Positions 1 through 11,076 of a stretch of DNA of 64,000 nt are shown in pieces. The DNA comes from Spodoptera frugiperda (lineage: Eukaryota > Arthropoda > Insecta > Lepidoptera > Noctuidae): contig NC_064233.1 in NCBI RefSeq assembly GCF_023101765.2, positions 1,550,001-1,614,000 of the forward strand, read 5' to 3'. The notes beneath the pieces were generated by a model. That model saw only the letters and a list, made by a program, of their open reading frames with translations. It was not told the origin of the DNA and ran no database searches. The first letter of the stretch is position 1. The number at the start of each line of letters is the position of its first letter. The translations under genes and the position numbers were made by a program.

Positions 1-1480
1 ATATTCAGAATCAGCAAAGTTTTTATTCATATAACTCAATAGCGCAAAAAAATTCGCTTGCCGTCTATTGGCCGGTAGCATCGATATGTTTTATGATGGG
101 ACCTCACTCACTCAATACATCTTTCCATACAGTCCCATCCAATATTTACAATACCTATCAGTCACTAAAGCTACCAACAGCTTGCATCCGCTGTTTGCAC
201 AGGATCTGTCTGCACTCATTCGCTACTATACTAGCATCACCACCCGACACTGTCCGCCACTGAGTCAACATGGCGAGACTGACTGACAAGTGACGAGCAG
301 ACAGACAATACCAAATATTTGGGCAGACAACCGCTTATCAAGCTACACCCATACTTTATTGGATAGTCAACTTTAGTACCTTTGACATATGGTTGAAAAT
401 TGATTGAAGTAATAAGATGGATTGCAGCCTATCAAGCTACTCCCGTGCTTTATTACATTTTCAACTTTATTGGTGTTTGGATTAGGTTGGATATCGATTG
501 AAGGTATGTGATAGAGTAAGGAAGTATGATGTGCACGGATGTATGGTTATGTTATCTGCTTGTGTGAGGTAATCTTCCGATGATGGAGCGTGTTTGTATA
601 GTCCGGACTGATATTCAGTCATCAGTAGTCGGCTGGCAGTTTACATGTCAGATAGATACAACTAGGAATAAGCTAATATTTAACTGTTGATGTAGTAATA
701 GTAATTAAAAAAAAAACTGATTTTTTAAACATAAACTTAAGGTATTATATAAAATAATCACCGACAGACTAACTGGCGGACAATTTCTCACAAGGATAAG
801 TAGAGACTATGAAACGCCAATTGCTACGAAACTTACACACCTTTTTCGCTTCATCAACAGTCATCAGTCTTTTCATGCATGCTCGTACTTTTAATTTAGC
901 CCTTCTTTAATATATTGCCAATGTGGTCGATATAAATGTCCATCTAGACCTTCCTCTATCGGTCCTTTTCACACAATTCATTAGTCATACAATTTTTTCG
1001 AGTCTGCTATTTAAAAGCCTATGCCGTCAAATTTCCAATACCAAACACCGTCAGTATACTTCACTATCAAAACAACTTCAAACTATATAACAAAAACCCT
1101 AACTTTAAAAAGAAACAACCAAACTTTTTTATCCAAATCACACCCTACTCCCTACACTAACCGGCTGTCCTCTCCCTCTCACTCTTACCTCCAGACACAT
1201 AAACTGTAACCACGTCAACTTTAACACAAAGTATTCAAAGATATATTCTTTCAGTATCTTACACCCCCTCCCCTCCCAACCCCCTCACGCGGCGCCCCCC
1301 GTAACACTTTCAGTTAGAAAAGTTGTAAGCCTATGCAAATCAGGCGGGCACTGGTCGATATACCGCGGTGTATATGTATGTATAGGCAGAAGGCAGGAGT
1401 GACCGACACTCCGTTGGGGGGCGAAGATAAGTTAAGACTTTGAGAGGTCTTACGCATGTTAAGTGATGTAATTTAAAAAA
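1..1480. other. No gene seen; AT-rich unique DNA with a small duplication
   Basis: I see no supported gene. Positions about 338-410 and 430-505 look like diverged tandem copies of one ~90-bp segment, sharing TATCAAGCTAC near the start and ATTGATTGAAG or ATCGATTGAAG near the end. Positions 1260-1300 are a C-rich tract. The open frames of 72 and 62 codons here have no recognisable domain and are at chance length. Confidence 0.5.
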
Positions 1481-1760
1481 TATTATTTTTTCCCGAACCT
1501 GAAATCAAACCCGAAACCCCATAGTCGCACTTGCAACTTCTCTACACGTCTTACTCCGACCACACTTGCTCAATGCGGTTGGCTATTTAAAACTTACAAT
1601 TAGAAACTATAAGCCCAGGTTTATGTTTTCCTTCACCGTTTGTCAGTGGTGTCTAAATAATCTTAGAAAATACATGTAACTCGGAAAAAGTCACATTGGT
1701 ACTTGCCGTTGGTAGGTTTCGAACCACACTCTCGTCTATGCATGAGAAGCGCGCGTCTTA
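1481..1760 (-). repeat. Degenerate tRNA-like SINE heads
   Basis: Two stretches resemble the reverse complement of a polymerase III B box: AATCAAACCCG near 1502 and GGTTTCGAACC near 1719. Similar heads occur elsewhere in the window with different bodies. Boundaries cannot be set from one sequence. Confidence 0.35.
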
Positions 1761-2710
1761 AATGAATCAAAAGCCTTAAATAAAGAAGCACTTACTGAAA
1801 TAGTTTGACGCCATTCATCTTACAGCTTCATTCCTTTCATCTTTACTCTCGCCATGAAAGCCTTACATGAGCTCCATTCAGTAACCACACACATGTAGCC
1901 ACAGTTACTAGTGAATGCTTCATACAAATAAAATAAACAGTATATCTTCTAAACTAACTACTTCTATGGCAAGCACGACTGCCAAGCAAGGGCTTTGGAT
2001 TCGATTACTAGGTCAAGTATTTCTTTTGTTTCACCACGTAACGCGTTTTTCATATAATTTACGAAACGACTGACTGGTTTGAATCTAATCTTTATCTTAG
2101 TGTTGGATAGTCCATTAATCAAGGAAAAATATCAATAAAAACAGATGAAACCGCGGGATGGGAGAAGTCTGTAATAAAAAATGTAAAATAAGGAGATAAT
2201 AATGCATGCTACGGCGTAGCTGGCTGCGTAGCACGGCGTAGCAAGCTGCCGTAGTAGCGACTAACTGTGGACAAGTCACAGAATTATACGAATCATGTAA
2301 CTTCATTATAATATTTCATGTGAACTGAACCAGAAGCAAATATTTGTCACTATTTGTCACACACACTATGACAAATAACTTTGTCATAAAACTTCTGATA
2401 ATAAGTTTGTAAGAATCCGCCAACAGTTCAGTAGTGAGCTGCTGACGTAACAAGTTCGAATGTTGACTGCTGTCGGCTCATTCACGCGTAGATACTCGTA
2501 CTAGTCGAACAAATTGTGTTAATATGGCGGAACTTTGTAGACGCAGGGGATCGAGCCTTGGCACTAAAGTACAATCAGGAACAGAATCTGATTTAGTGTA
2601 CAGTCAGTAGCTGCGATTGCTTATAGAAAACTAAGTTTTGCACGCGTACAATAGGGATGCGATGCAACCATTGTGTAGATTTAAAGTTTAAAAAACGACT
2701 TTATACTAAG
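1761..2710. other. No gene seen; GCGTAGC-rich stretch
   Basis: Unassigned DNA. Positions 2207-2255 carry repeated GCGTAGC/GCTACG motifs that can fold on themselves. Positions 2343-2375 carry a small inverted repeat of TATTTGTCA and TGACAAATA. Confidence 0.4.
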
Positions 2711-2868
2711 TAGTTTTTTTAAATAACCCCACACTATGTTTCTCCTGTGTCGTTTACAAACATACAATTTTACGTGTACATCACATAAAGAGTTGTTCCC
2801 GCGAGAATCGAACCCGCGACACGTTGCGCAGCAGCCAGTTGCCCAGTCACTGCGCCAACCGTGCAGTA
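2711..2868 (-). repeat. tRNA-derived SINE, family A, internally deleted
   Basis: Read on the minus strand, the head carries GGTTCGATTC-like B-box sequence and the body ends at a poly-T run. Compared with the copy at 6305-6507, about 35 bp around the AATTGTTGTTTC body motif are missing. Confidence 0.75.
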
Positions 2869-3274
2869 GATAGTGATTGTATGCTTATTAACTAAAGCCA
2901 TATTTTTATAACCGCTGGCTCAGTAGTCGGATGATGGTTAATGCTATAAACATTACGACATAGCGTTAATATGTCATAACAATAATTATGTAAGCAGAGT
3001 GCACACACACTTGTCTTCCCGTCAGATGGTCAATTATAATGAGTTTAACACATGTATCGTACATGTATTAAATTAGCATAACACGCGCTCTCTATGCGAG
3101 GACATCTGGAGCTGTCGTTAGCGAGGCTGAGAGCGCGGACACAATATAGTAACCGTGCCAGGTTTATATGTGTTGATTGTGGTACAAGACCACATGGTCA
3201 TTGCATTCATATTCATTCTACATTCCCTACACATGATGTCATGACACATAATATGACAGTATGGAATAACCTCA

Positions 3275-3450
3275 AGTTTTATGGAATACGGAGGGCAAAC
3301 GAGCATTCTGGTCACCTGATGGTAAGCGATCAGCGCCACCCATGGGCCACCACCATTGTGTCACTCCGCAACACCAGAGGAGTCACAGGTGCGTTGCCGG
3401 CCTTTTAAGAAGAAATACGCTCTTACCTTGATCGCTCATTCCACAGTTTT
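3275..3450 (+). repeat. Dispersed repeat, family D (short form)
   Basis: It contains CACCTGATGGTAAGCGATC, then CACCAGAGGAGTCACAGGTG and TTGCCGGCCTTTTAAGA. The same order of motifs recurs at 20465, 22095, 30848, 54198 and elsewhere. A 104-codon frame beginning at 3094 runs into this repeat and is not a gene. Confidence 0.75.
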
Positions 3451-4730
3451 GCTGTGCGAGGCAGATTATCAATCTTTGTATAGTTTTTTTTTTAGTTTTT
3501 TTACATTTGTTCTCCCCGGACTCTTGGGTCTGTGCCCTTGTCATACAATTTGTTTTTTTTTTCTATAATAAATCTCATCAATATGGATCTTTGTAATGTT
3601 AGCATCAATGTACCTCGTCTTATCTTTATCCCATCTCATAGTTTTTTAAAGTAGAATTAACAAAAAGCTTCATCACGTCTCTATACAACCCGAGCCAAGC
3701 CTTTACCTTTACAAACCCTTTGTTCATGTCATCAAAGAATCGCGTATAAATAAAAAACGAAACTCCGAAATAGCAAACAAGAGGGCGCTACAGTCGGACA
3801 GATATTCTTCCAATAAGTGGTCGAGTTCATCTGCACAGCGCTGCATTCAGCGGCGACCTAAAAAGGCCCAATCTGTGTCACCGCTAGCGACACAAAGGCA
3901 GAATGGACGCGCGGCTTGATCACGAATCACGGTGGCGGGGAAAAAGCGGGCTGTCAAACAAAGCGCGCGGCCATCATTGAAATATACGGCTGCTCTATGC
4001 CGCATGTAGGACAACTACTGGACACCGGCATATGGGACTGTGATATTACCTGGGTTATGTAGATACTAGCTTCTGCCCGCGGATTTTAAGGGATTGGGCG
4101 CATTTTTTAAGAGACGAAAAGTAAGCCTATGTCACTTTCAATCCTTTCAACTATCTTCACTTAAAAAACACATCAATTCATCGCACCGTTATACCGTGAA
4201 AGATGGACAAACAAACACTCATTCACATTATATGGATATGGAATTGAAAAGTGAGAGAAACATTGTTAATGGCAACAAAAAAGTTAGTTAATTCGACGTT
4301 ACTCAAACTATATAAAAAATTCAAAAAAATAACTATGAATAGATTGGAAGAAATTTATTCTAGATTATAATGCAAAAGCCAATATCTTCACACAACGAGA
4401 CGGGATTCAAAACATTTAGTTCAATCAATGTACCAGGCGCCCATACGACGAAGGAGTTCACGTCACTAACTCGACCAATTTCCTCAATAGTTCGCGACGT
4501 GACGCACGCAGCTAACTATCCACGTGTCCCGGGTTCAAGTACCGCCAGTACTCTACACAACAACTAGAGTAGAAATAAAGCAGACACAACAAGCAGTCTC
4601 TCTCCAAATCCGTTACACTTCTTAGTATTGGCTTGTTATTGTAATAGGCTAGACGTAAACATCTTAATTTGACGGGACATTGCCCGGTAACTATACATCA
4701 ATACACTGTATCTAAAGATTTGGTTACTTC
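3451..4730. other. No gene seen; partly CpG-rich unique DNA
   Basis: Positions 3780-4030 are richer in CpG than the surroundings, with no repeat match elsewhere in the window. They contain GGCTTGATCACGAATCACGG and could be regulatory. That is inference only. Confidence 0.35.
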
Positions 4731-4734
4731 TCTT

Positions 4735-4860
4735 CTGTACCCTTAGTGCGAATTTGTTTTACGTTTAAAGTAATCGAAACGAGAGCGCGTTCGGCGCTCT
4801 GATTGGTTGGTTTATTCGAGCCGGCCAATCAGAGCGCCGAACGTGAATGAAAGGTACGGT
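4735..4860. repeat. CCAAT-hairpin repeat, copy 1
   Basis: A perfect 19-bp stem pairs 4788-4806 with 4825-4843 around an 18-nt loop, and both arms carry the ATTGG/CCAAT pentamer. The flank CGAAACGAGAGCGCGTTCGG recurs at 27559-27578, so this is a dispersed element and not a local foldback. A small non-autonomous DNA transposon end is possible. Confidence 0.65.
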
Positions 4861-5036
4861 AACTTTATCTTCTTCGTAAAATATAGAACCATGAAACTAA
4901 AGAATACTTATGACATTCAATAAGTACATCTCTGCCTAGTCCCTCACGTGTATTTTAACAAAATGCTTTTCCAAACAATATCACCTACATAGATACTCCA
5001 CTTCCTACTACTAACGTACGTGTGTAAACACTTGTA

Positions 5037-5330
5037 TCATAATCTCATTCACCCTGTACTCCCCTGAGAGAATTGAGAAGGAATAGATTTGTTCGCACCT
5101 CCCGCCGTCTCCTGCTCCCCTGGTACCCAGCATTGTGTCTGTCTCGGAAACAGGATAAATCACGTATTCCAATCTCATAGAATGTGTGTAGGCAAACACT
5201 ATTTGTGTCTCATAATCTAATTCACCCTTTCGTTGCGTGAGTGAGAATAGATTTGTTCGCACCTCTTATCATTTCCTGGTCCCCTGGTACCTGGTACATG
5301 CCTGGCAGTCTGTCTGGCAATCTCAGAAAC
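5037..5330. repeat. Local direct repeats, units 1 and 2
   Basis: Units at about 5037-5130 and 5213-5300 share ATAGATTTGTTCGCACCTC and CCCCTGGTAC. A third unit lies at 5588-5670, beyond a SINE. A shorter match, GGATTTGTTCGCACCTGTTG, lies at 17050. Confidence 0.65.
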
Positions 5331-5334
5331 ATGA

Positions 5335-5540
5335 TCGACTGCATGGTTGGTGTGGTGGCTGGGCAACTGGCTGCCGCGCAACGGGTAGCGGGTTCGATTC
5401 CCGCATGGAGCAACTCTTTGTGTGATCCACAAATTGTTGTTTCGGGTCTGGGTGTCATGTGTAAGTGAACTTGTATGTTTGTAAACGCATCCACGACACA
5501 GGAGAAAATCCTAGTGTGGAGCAACGTTTTTTTTAAAAGA
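5335..5540 (+). repeat. tRNA-derived SINE, family A
   Basis: Head with A-box-like TGGCTGGGCAACTGG and B-box GGTTCGATTCCC, followed by CACAAATTGTTGTTTCGGGT and ending CAACGTTTTTTTT. It separates units 2 and 3 of the local direct repeat, so it may have inserted into that array. Confidence 0.85.
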
Positions 5541-5587
5541 TAAGACATAATGATCAAACGTCTCCTGATATAGATTAACACCTCCTA

Positions 5588-5735
5588 ATCTGATTCACCT
5601 TGTAGTTCCCTGGAGAAGTAAGCGGATAGATTTGTTCGCACCTCTCGCCGTGTCCTGTTCCCCTGGTACTTCCAGCCCGTCTGGCGGCCGTCTCGTCCCC
5701 GCCTCGTCCCCGCCTCGCGCCCGCCGACTAAATAG
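5588..5735. repeat. Local direct repeat unit 3 plus 11-bp tandem
   Basis: It starts like the units at 5037 and 5213. It runs into three 11-bp units, TCGTCCCCGCC twice and TCGCGCCCGCC once, at about 5692-5724. Confidence 0.6.
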
Positions 5736-5834
5736 TTTAGTGGCACGTCGGCAGGTGCTCAATGTTCGCAACTATCGGTTTATAGGGCTGACACGATCTA
5801 GTCTAGTATTTGTTTTTTGTGAATGAAATTTCTC

Positions 5835-6010
5835 AGTAGTAGCACGGAGTCTGGAATTGTGTCCGGTATATGGCAATAGGCTCACCCCCTATTACATGGG
5901 CCTTATAACACAAATGGTGACAAGTGGGTGTACATTGTACAGTGGCATTATGAGCCGTAATGTGCATATCTGCCTACCCTTCGAGGATAAAAGGCGTGAC
6001 GTTGAGAACT
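5835..6010 (+). repeat. Dispersed SINE-like repeat, family T
   Basis: It contains GTACATTGTACAGTGGCATT and TCTGCCTACCCTTCGAGGAT. Related sequence lies at 42240-42345 on the same strand, and 22563-22775 and 61510-61714 look like reversed relatives. Confidence 0.6.
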
Positions 6011-6304
6011 AACGCGCGAGTCAATAATTATTTATTGCCTTATATTATTAAATCTAAAGCTAATGTAACAAAGACGTCGCATGTTTCTCTGGTCCACTCG
6101 GCGGATACTCATCTAGTGAAGTTACAACGCGTCAGTCCACTGCGTGTTATTTGTGTCCGTTTTAATCCCGGCATTAAGTATGTCTGTGTTCCGTCGGACA
6201 GATTACTAATGTGAGACCCATGACACATCAGGATCTACGAAAACAGCTACATTTACTTATTCGGCCGAAACTTTACTTCCGTATTAAATACATTAAGGAG
6301 CGAT

Positions 6305-6507
6305 TTTTTTTTAAACGTTACCCCACACTAGGATTTTCTCCTGTATCGTGGGTGCGTTTACAAACATACAAGTTCACATGCACATGACACCCAGACTCGA
6401 AACAACAATTTGTGGATCGAACAAAGAGTTGCTCCGTGCGGGAATCGAACCCGCTACACGTTGCGCGGCAGCCAGTTGCTTAGCCACCGCGCCAACCGTG
6501 CAGTCAG
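6305..6507 (-). repeat. tRNA-derived SINE, family A
   Basis: A full-length reversed copy of the element at 5335: poly-T start at 6305, then GTTGCCCC-like sequence, CAACAATTTGTGG and GGGAATCGAACCCGC. Open frames across it read as GIEPATRCAAASC, a translation seen in several copies and without protein meaning. Confidence 0.85.
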
Positions 6508-7789
6508 ATTGTATTTACAGAGACCCTTTTTACTATAAAACCTTAACCGTTCTCTTAGAGGAAAATACAAAAAGTACTATCAAAAATCACAAATTTGAAA
6601 TTCGTAAAGAAATATTCCAGTATCATGTATCGACAGCCCTAACTCAGCTAACGAAATCACAATCGAGTTATGTGAGGGCTGCTACCTGATTCAATCTGAT
6701 TGAGCCGCGTCCGGCGCGCGTCCGTCGCGCGTCCGCCTCGCGTACGACACGGGTACGTGACGGTACGACCGCCCGCCGATACATCACGCCCTATAGTGGT
6801 GTAGGGGTGAATAGGAACCTATTGAGATTTATTTGATTCGACCTTATTCGCAGCGAGCCGTTACTCTGGTAACAAGCGACGATCTATCTTTCGGTTGGGA
6901 GTAAGATATAGCTTAGTTTAGTATGGTGTAGTTAGATTAATGAGAGCTAAGTGGTTAAAGGCAGCAAATTGCTTTAGTTTTAAACAGGCTTATTAGTGAC
7001 TTGTCGAAGTTTCTATTAAACTTCCTTACGACTTAGTTTTGAAAATGTGACATTGACATAGATTTATTTTATGACAGTACCTACCTTGTTTTGTTTTGTT
7101 GATTTGTTTTTCAGCTGTCGTAGATTAAGAGCCAAATTGTGAGAGAATCAGTGAGATGACGTCATTAGATTCAACGTTTGGAATAGTCTACTTAAACTGA
7201 TTCATGAAAATGAAAACTAACTCCCTCATCAATCTTAAAAGCTTTAAAATCTATTTATATAACACCAAATCTATTCAAGATTTGCCAGATTTCCACTATC
7301 AAAACAAAACTAGATGACAGTCCTCCTATAACACGTCACTCCACCGTCCTCCATTGCCCCGCTGTCACTCCGCCGGGCCACGTGTCACGACCTCCTCGAT
7401 GGCGTCCCATCAAACACCAGACTGACCCGTATAGATTGCACTCTATCGCGCCGGTTACCGGTCGGTTACCGGTCGACTACCGGACGGCTACCGGTCACTC
7501 AGGTCAGCTGACTAATGTAGTGTCAGTGGGAGAGTTTGTAGGTTTGTTCCGACAGCGGCGATGGTGATTTGTTGAGGTATCAACAGACGCGTGTCGGGAT
7601 CCCAATCTATTCAGTGTCGGTTAGATTTACAAGTCATTGATTTGTAAAAAACCGTTTCAGAGCAAAATGTTTTATTTATTGTAGATAATTAGAAACAAGA
7701 AAAGTCAAACTGAAAAATGGGGAATGGTTGACCTAGTGGGAAATGGTAGGCGCATGTAGATGTTGAACGAATCGTTGATTAAAGAGTAC
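6508..7789. other. No gene seen; CpG tandem tracts
   Basis: Positions 6704-6760 hold imperfect repeats of CGCGTCCG. Positions 7452-7496 hold four imperfect units of TTACCGGTCGG. Nothing else is recognisable. Confidence 0.45.
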
Positions 7790-7794
7790 CTTGG

Positions 7795-7885
7795 TTAAAA
7801 GAGCAGATGGATCACCTGATGGTAAGTAGCGTCGCTCAAGGACACCCACAACACCAGATGAGCTAAGAGCGCGTTACTGGCATAG
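7795..7885 (+). repeat. Dispersed repeat, family D fragment
   Basis: Degenerate copy: GATCACCTGATGGTAAGTAG, then CACAACACCAGATGAG and GCGTTACTGGC. The 63-codon minus-strand frame over it is not a gene. Confidence 0.6.
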
Positions 7886-8134
7886 ACCATAGAGTACCAG
7901 ACCTGTTCCCATTGTAACGAAAACAATGTGCTTATTGTCCACATCAAGTAAATAATAAGGATGACACACAGACCCACTAACATCATGTCAACTGGGCTTC
8001 TCCCAGTTGTGCAGTCTCTTTTGTGCCTTAAGGCTTAAGTCATTCTGTCTTCTGCATTAAATTCACCGAGGGAAGTGGAAACTATCGTTTTCTTTTTCTT
8101 CTCCTCTAATAACATCTTCTGATTTGTTTCGTTG

Positions 8135-8278
8135 CGGGATCCAAGACAGTCATTCATTTCCCTGGGACGCGCCGGACTTCAGTGTTCCGGTGTTTTCATG
8201 TTTGTATCTACTGTAGATCCTGGCTTACAGGAATTGCAGCGGTATAGAAGGTTGTGGCGGGCTTGTCCCATTTAACAT
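8135..8278 (-). repeat. Dispersed repeat, family G module
   Basis: Reverse complement of sequence at 58490-58600 and 60475-60612, sharing CAGTGTTCCGGTGTTTTCAT and ATCTACTGTAGATCCTGG. The three copies are clearly related but diverged. Confidence 0.65.
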
Positions 8279-8540
8279 CATGTCACTAGTCCCACCATTG
8301 AGCCACTGAGCCGCAGTGCCCACGTGTGCAGCAGCACATTAGGCGCCATTTCCCGGGCGCCTGGCGTCGGAAGCTCCTTGCTGCCGGATATTGGCTCGCC
8401 GGCCGCTGGCCCGTCACTACTACACCACACCACACTACACTACACACTTAGTATATGGTGGTGTATAGTGTAAGAGTGCGCTTTTAACATCACGCCTGTT
8501 TCGGGGCAAAAGTGTGTCAGATATTACAAGTGAGGGAGCT
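8279..8540. other. Unique GC-rich tract
   Basis: No repeat match found. It contains a 7-bp stem AGGCGCC/GGCGCCT near 8340-8362 and CA-rich triplets near 8420. Confidence 0.3.
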
Positions 8541-8545
8541 TATTT

Positions 8546-8715
8546 ACTAACCGACTTCAAAAAACATGAGGTTCTTAGTTTCTGTATGTTTGTAAGTTTG
8601 TGCGCGATTATCTCGCGTTTGGCTGAACTGACTTCGATGCAGTTTTCAGCATAGTATTTTACAGACTAAGGAGAAAGTTTTATGTTTTTAGTTTATGGTT
8701 TGTGAAGTCGGTTTA
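8546..8715 (+). repeat. Dispersed repeat, family F
   Basis: It begins AACCGACTTCAAAAAACATG and includes GCGCGATTATCTCGCGTTTG. Related copies at 34035, 46065, 54890, 56905 and 57845 end or begin with the same ACCGACTTC/GAAGTCGGT decamer, which suggests inverted termini. Confidence 0.65.
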
Positions 8716-8986
8716 TAAATATAGTTTTATATTAACTTGTAGTTGGTACAAAATTAGGTGGTTCCTCAGTCGAGTATACCGGTATACGACACCCATAGGG
8801 GGAGTAGGGGTGGTGACTAATGTATTATACTCTGCCGTAATGAGTCTTATGTTTTCAATAACCCGGCATTGCACACGTGTACAATGTAGTATCACGGTGA
8901 CCATCACCACTACCATACATGTATGGTACAATGTCACCATCACGCCTTACACAGTACGACAGAGTAATACAGTTCACTCAGCAGCA

Positions 8987-8995
8987 ATTTGTAAG
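8987..8995. repeat. Putative 9-bp target site duplication, left
   Basis: ATTTGTAAG, repeated at 16906-16914. The six bases between it and the matched tip differ between the two ends, so the tips are either degenerate or the duplication is coincidental. Equal spacing favours a real duplication. Confidence 0.65.
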
Positions 8996-9001
8996 GATTG
9001 C

Positions 9002-9535
9002 GTGAACCTGGCAGATCATTGTCCAGCAGATCAAAAATAAATGCGAGTTCTTTTCGCATGCAGCTGAGTTCTACAGTTCGTGATAGTTTTTAGCAATAGT
9101 TCTGACGTTTTTACCTTAAAAAAGCCGATTGACGAAATGATCTGCTAACTTCCCGTAGCAGATCATTTGGCAGCAGATTAAAAATAAATGCGAGTTCTTT
9201 TCGCATGCAGCTGAGTTCTACAGTTCCTGATAGTTTTTAGCAATAGTTCTGACGTTTTTACCTTGAAAAAAGCCGATTGACGAAATGATCTGCTATGGGA
9301 AGTTAGCAGATCATTTCGTCAATCGGCTTTTTAATACAGATAGGAGAGTTCTCTTACGAATTCAAAACAAAAAAAAAGTTCTAGCCTTTGACAATTATTT
9401 CTAGCGATGAAAAAATATTTTCCGACTGTTCAACTCGTCTAATATGATGTGCATAACGATTGTAACGGAACTCCATCGCAGAATTCGATTCCAGACGAAA
9501 AATACCTTCTTTATCGACGCAAATCATTCTTAATA
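9002..9535 (+). repeat. Foldback element: left terminal inverted repeat
   Basis: Matches the reverse complement of 16364-16899 almost throughout. The outer part is duplicated with a period of about 147 bp: CAGCAGATCAAAAATAAATG at 9024 and a near copy at 9171. It also contains a strong hairpin at 9267-9332 and several GAGTTC/GAACTC hexamers. Confidence 0.88.
9267..9332. repeat. Perfect 29-bp hairpin in left terminal repeat
   Basis: Positions 9267-9295 pair without mismatch with 9304-9332 around the 8-nt loop TGGGAAGT. Each arm contains the GCAGATCAT motif that also sits at the element tip. Confidence 0.9.
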
Positions 9536-9936
9536 GCTAGAACTCTTTAGTTTCTTGTGAATTTGTACCAGAACTCCAACACAGAACTCGATTCGAGTCT
9601 AGAACTCACGCCCCAATGCTAGCAGATCATGATAAACTGTTGAAAAAGTTAAAAAATATTGTTTTCAGAGATTCAAATTATTCTTAAAGGCTAGAACTCT
9701 TTTGTTTTTTATGAATTTGTACCAGAACTCTAACACAGAACTCGATTCGAGTCTAGAACTCACGTTCCAATGCTAGCAGATCATGATAAACTGTTGAAAA
9801 AGTGGAAAAATATTGTTTTTATTGTTTTCAGCGATTCAAATTATTCTTAAAAGCTAGAACTCTTTTGTATTTTATGAATTTGTACCAGAGCTCCCACACA
9901 GAACTCGATTCGAGTCTAGAACTCACGTTGCAATGC

Positions 9937-11076
9937 TAGCAGATCATGATAAACTGTTGAAAAAGTGGAAAAAGTTGAAAAATATTGTTTTCAGCGACTC
10001 AAATCGTTCTTAAAAGCTAGAACTCTTTTGTTTTTTATGAATTTGTACCAGAACTCCTACACAGAACTCGATTCGAGTCTAGAACTCACGTTGCAATGCT
10101 AGCAGATCATGATAAACTGTTGAAAAAGTGGAAAAAGTTGAAAAATATTGTTTTCAGCGACTCAAATCGTTCTTAAAAGCTAGAACTCTTTTGTTTTTTA
10201 TGAATTTGTACCAGAACTCCCACACAGAACTCGATTCGAGTCTAGAACTCACGTTGCAATGCTAGCAGATCATGATAAACTGTTGAAAAAGTGGAAAAAT
10301 ATTGTTTTTATTGTTTTCAGCGATTCAAATCATTCTTAAAAGCTAGAACTCTTTTGTTTTTTATGAATTTGTACCAGAACTCCCACACAGAACTCGATTC
10401 GAGTCTAGAACTCACGTTGCAATGCTAGCAGATCATGATAAACTGTTGAAAAAGTGGAAAAATATTGTTTTTATTGTTTTCAGCGATTCAAATCATTCTT
10501 AAAAGCTAGAACTCTTTTGTATTTTATGAATTTGTACCAGAACTCCCACACAGAACTCGATTCGAGTCTAGAACTCACGTTGCAATGCTAGCAGATCATG
10601 ATAAACTGTTGAAAAAGTGGAAAAAGTTGAAAAATATTGTTTTCAGCGACTCAAATCGTTCTTAAAAGCTAGAATTCTTTTGTTTTTTATGAATTTGTAC
10701 CAGAACTCCTACACAGAACTCGATTCGAGTCTAGAACTCACGTTGCAATGCTAGCAGATCATGGTAAACTGTTGAAAAAGTGGAAAAAATTAGTTTTTAT
10801 TGTTTTCAGCGATTCAAATCGTTCTTAAAAGCTATAACTCTTTTGTTTTTTATGAATTTGTACCAGAACTCCCACACAGAACTCGATTCGAGTCTAGAAC
10901 TCACGTTGCAATGCTAGCAGATCATGATAAACTGTTGAAAAAGTGGAAAAATATTGTTTTTATTGTTTTCAGCGATTCAAATCATTCTTAAAAGCTAGAA
11001 CTCTTTTGTATTTTATGAATTTGTACCAGAACTCCCACACAGAACTCGATTCGAGTCTAGAACTCACGTTGCAATG
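9937..11076 (+). repeat. Higher-order repeat, first copy (7 units)
   Basis: Counting from the CTAGCAGATC core, unit types run B-B-A-A-B-C-A over about 1,140 bp. The next 1,140 bp repeat this order, including the GTTTTTTATG versus GTATTTTATG variants. Confidence 0.8.

Noticed and set aside
5335..5420. tRNA gene candidate with good A and B boxes
   Set aside because: No convincing cloverleaf closes, and the same sequence with the same body occurs eight times, so it is a SINE head.
5222..5581. 119-codon minus-strand frame with the words AGIEPATRCAAAS
   Set aside because: It is the translation of a family A SINE; the same peptide-like words recur in other copies (6348, 29510, 59397) on either strand.
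10800..10991. 63-codon frame inside the foldback array
   Set aside because: It arises from one array unit; sister units interrupt it.
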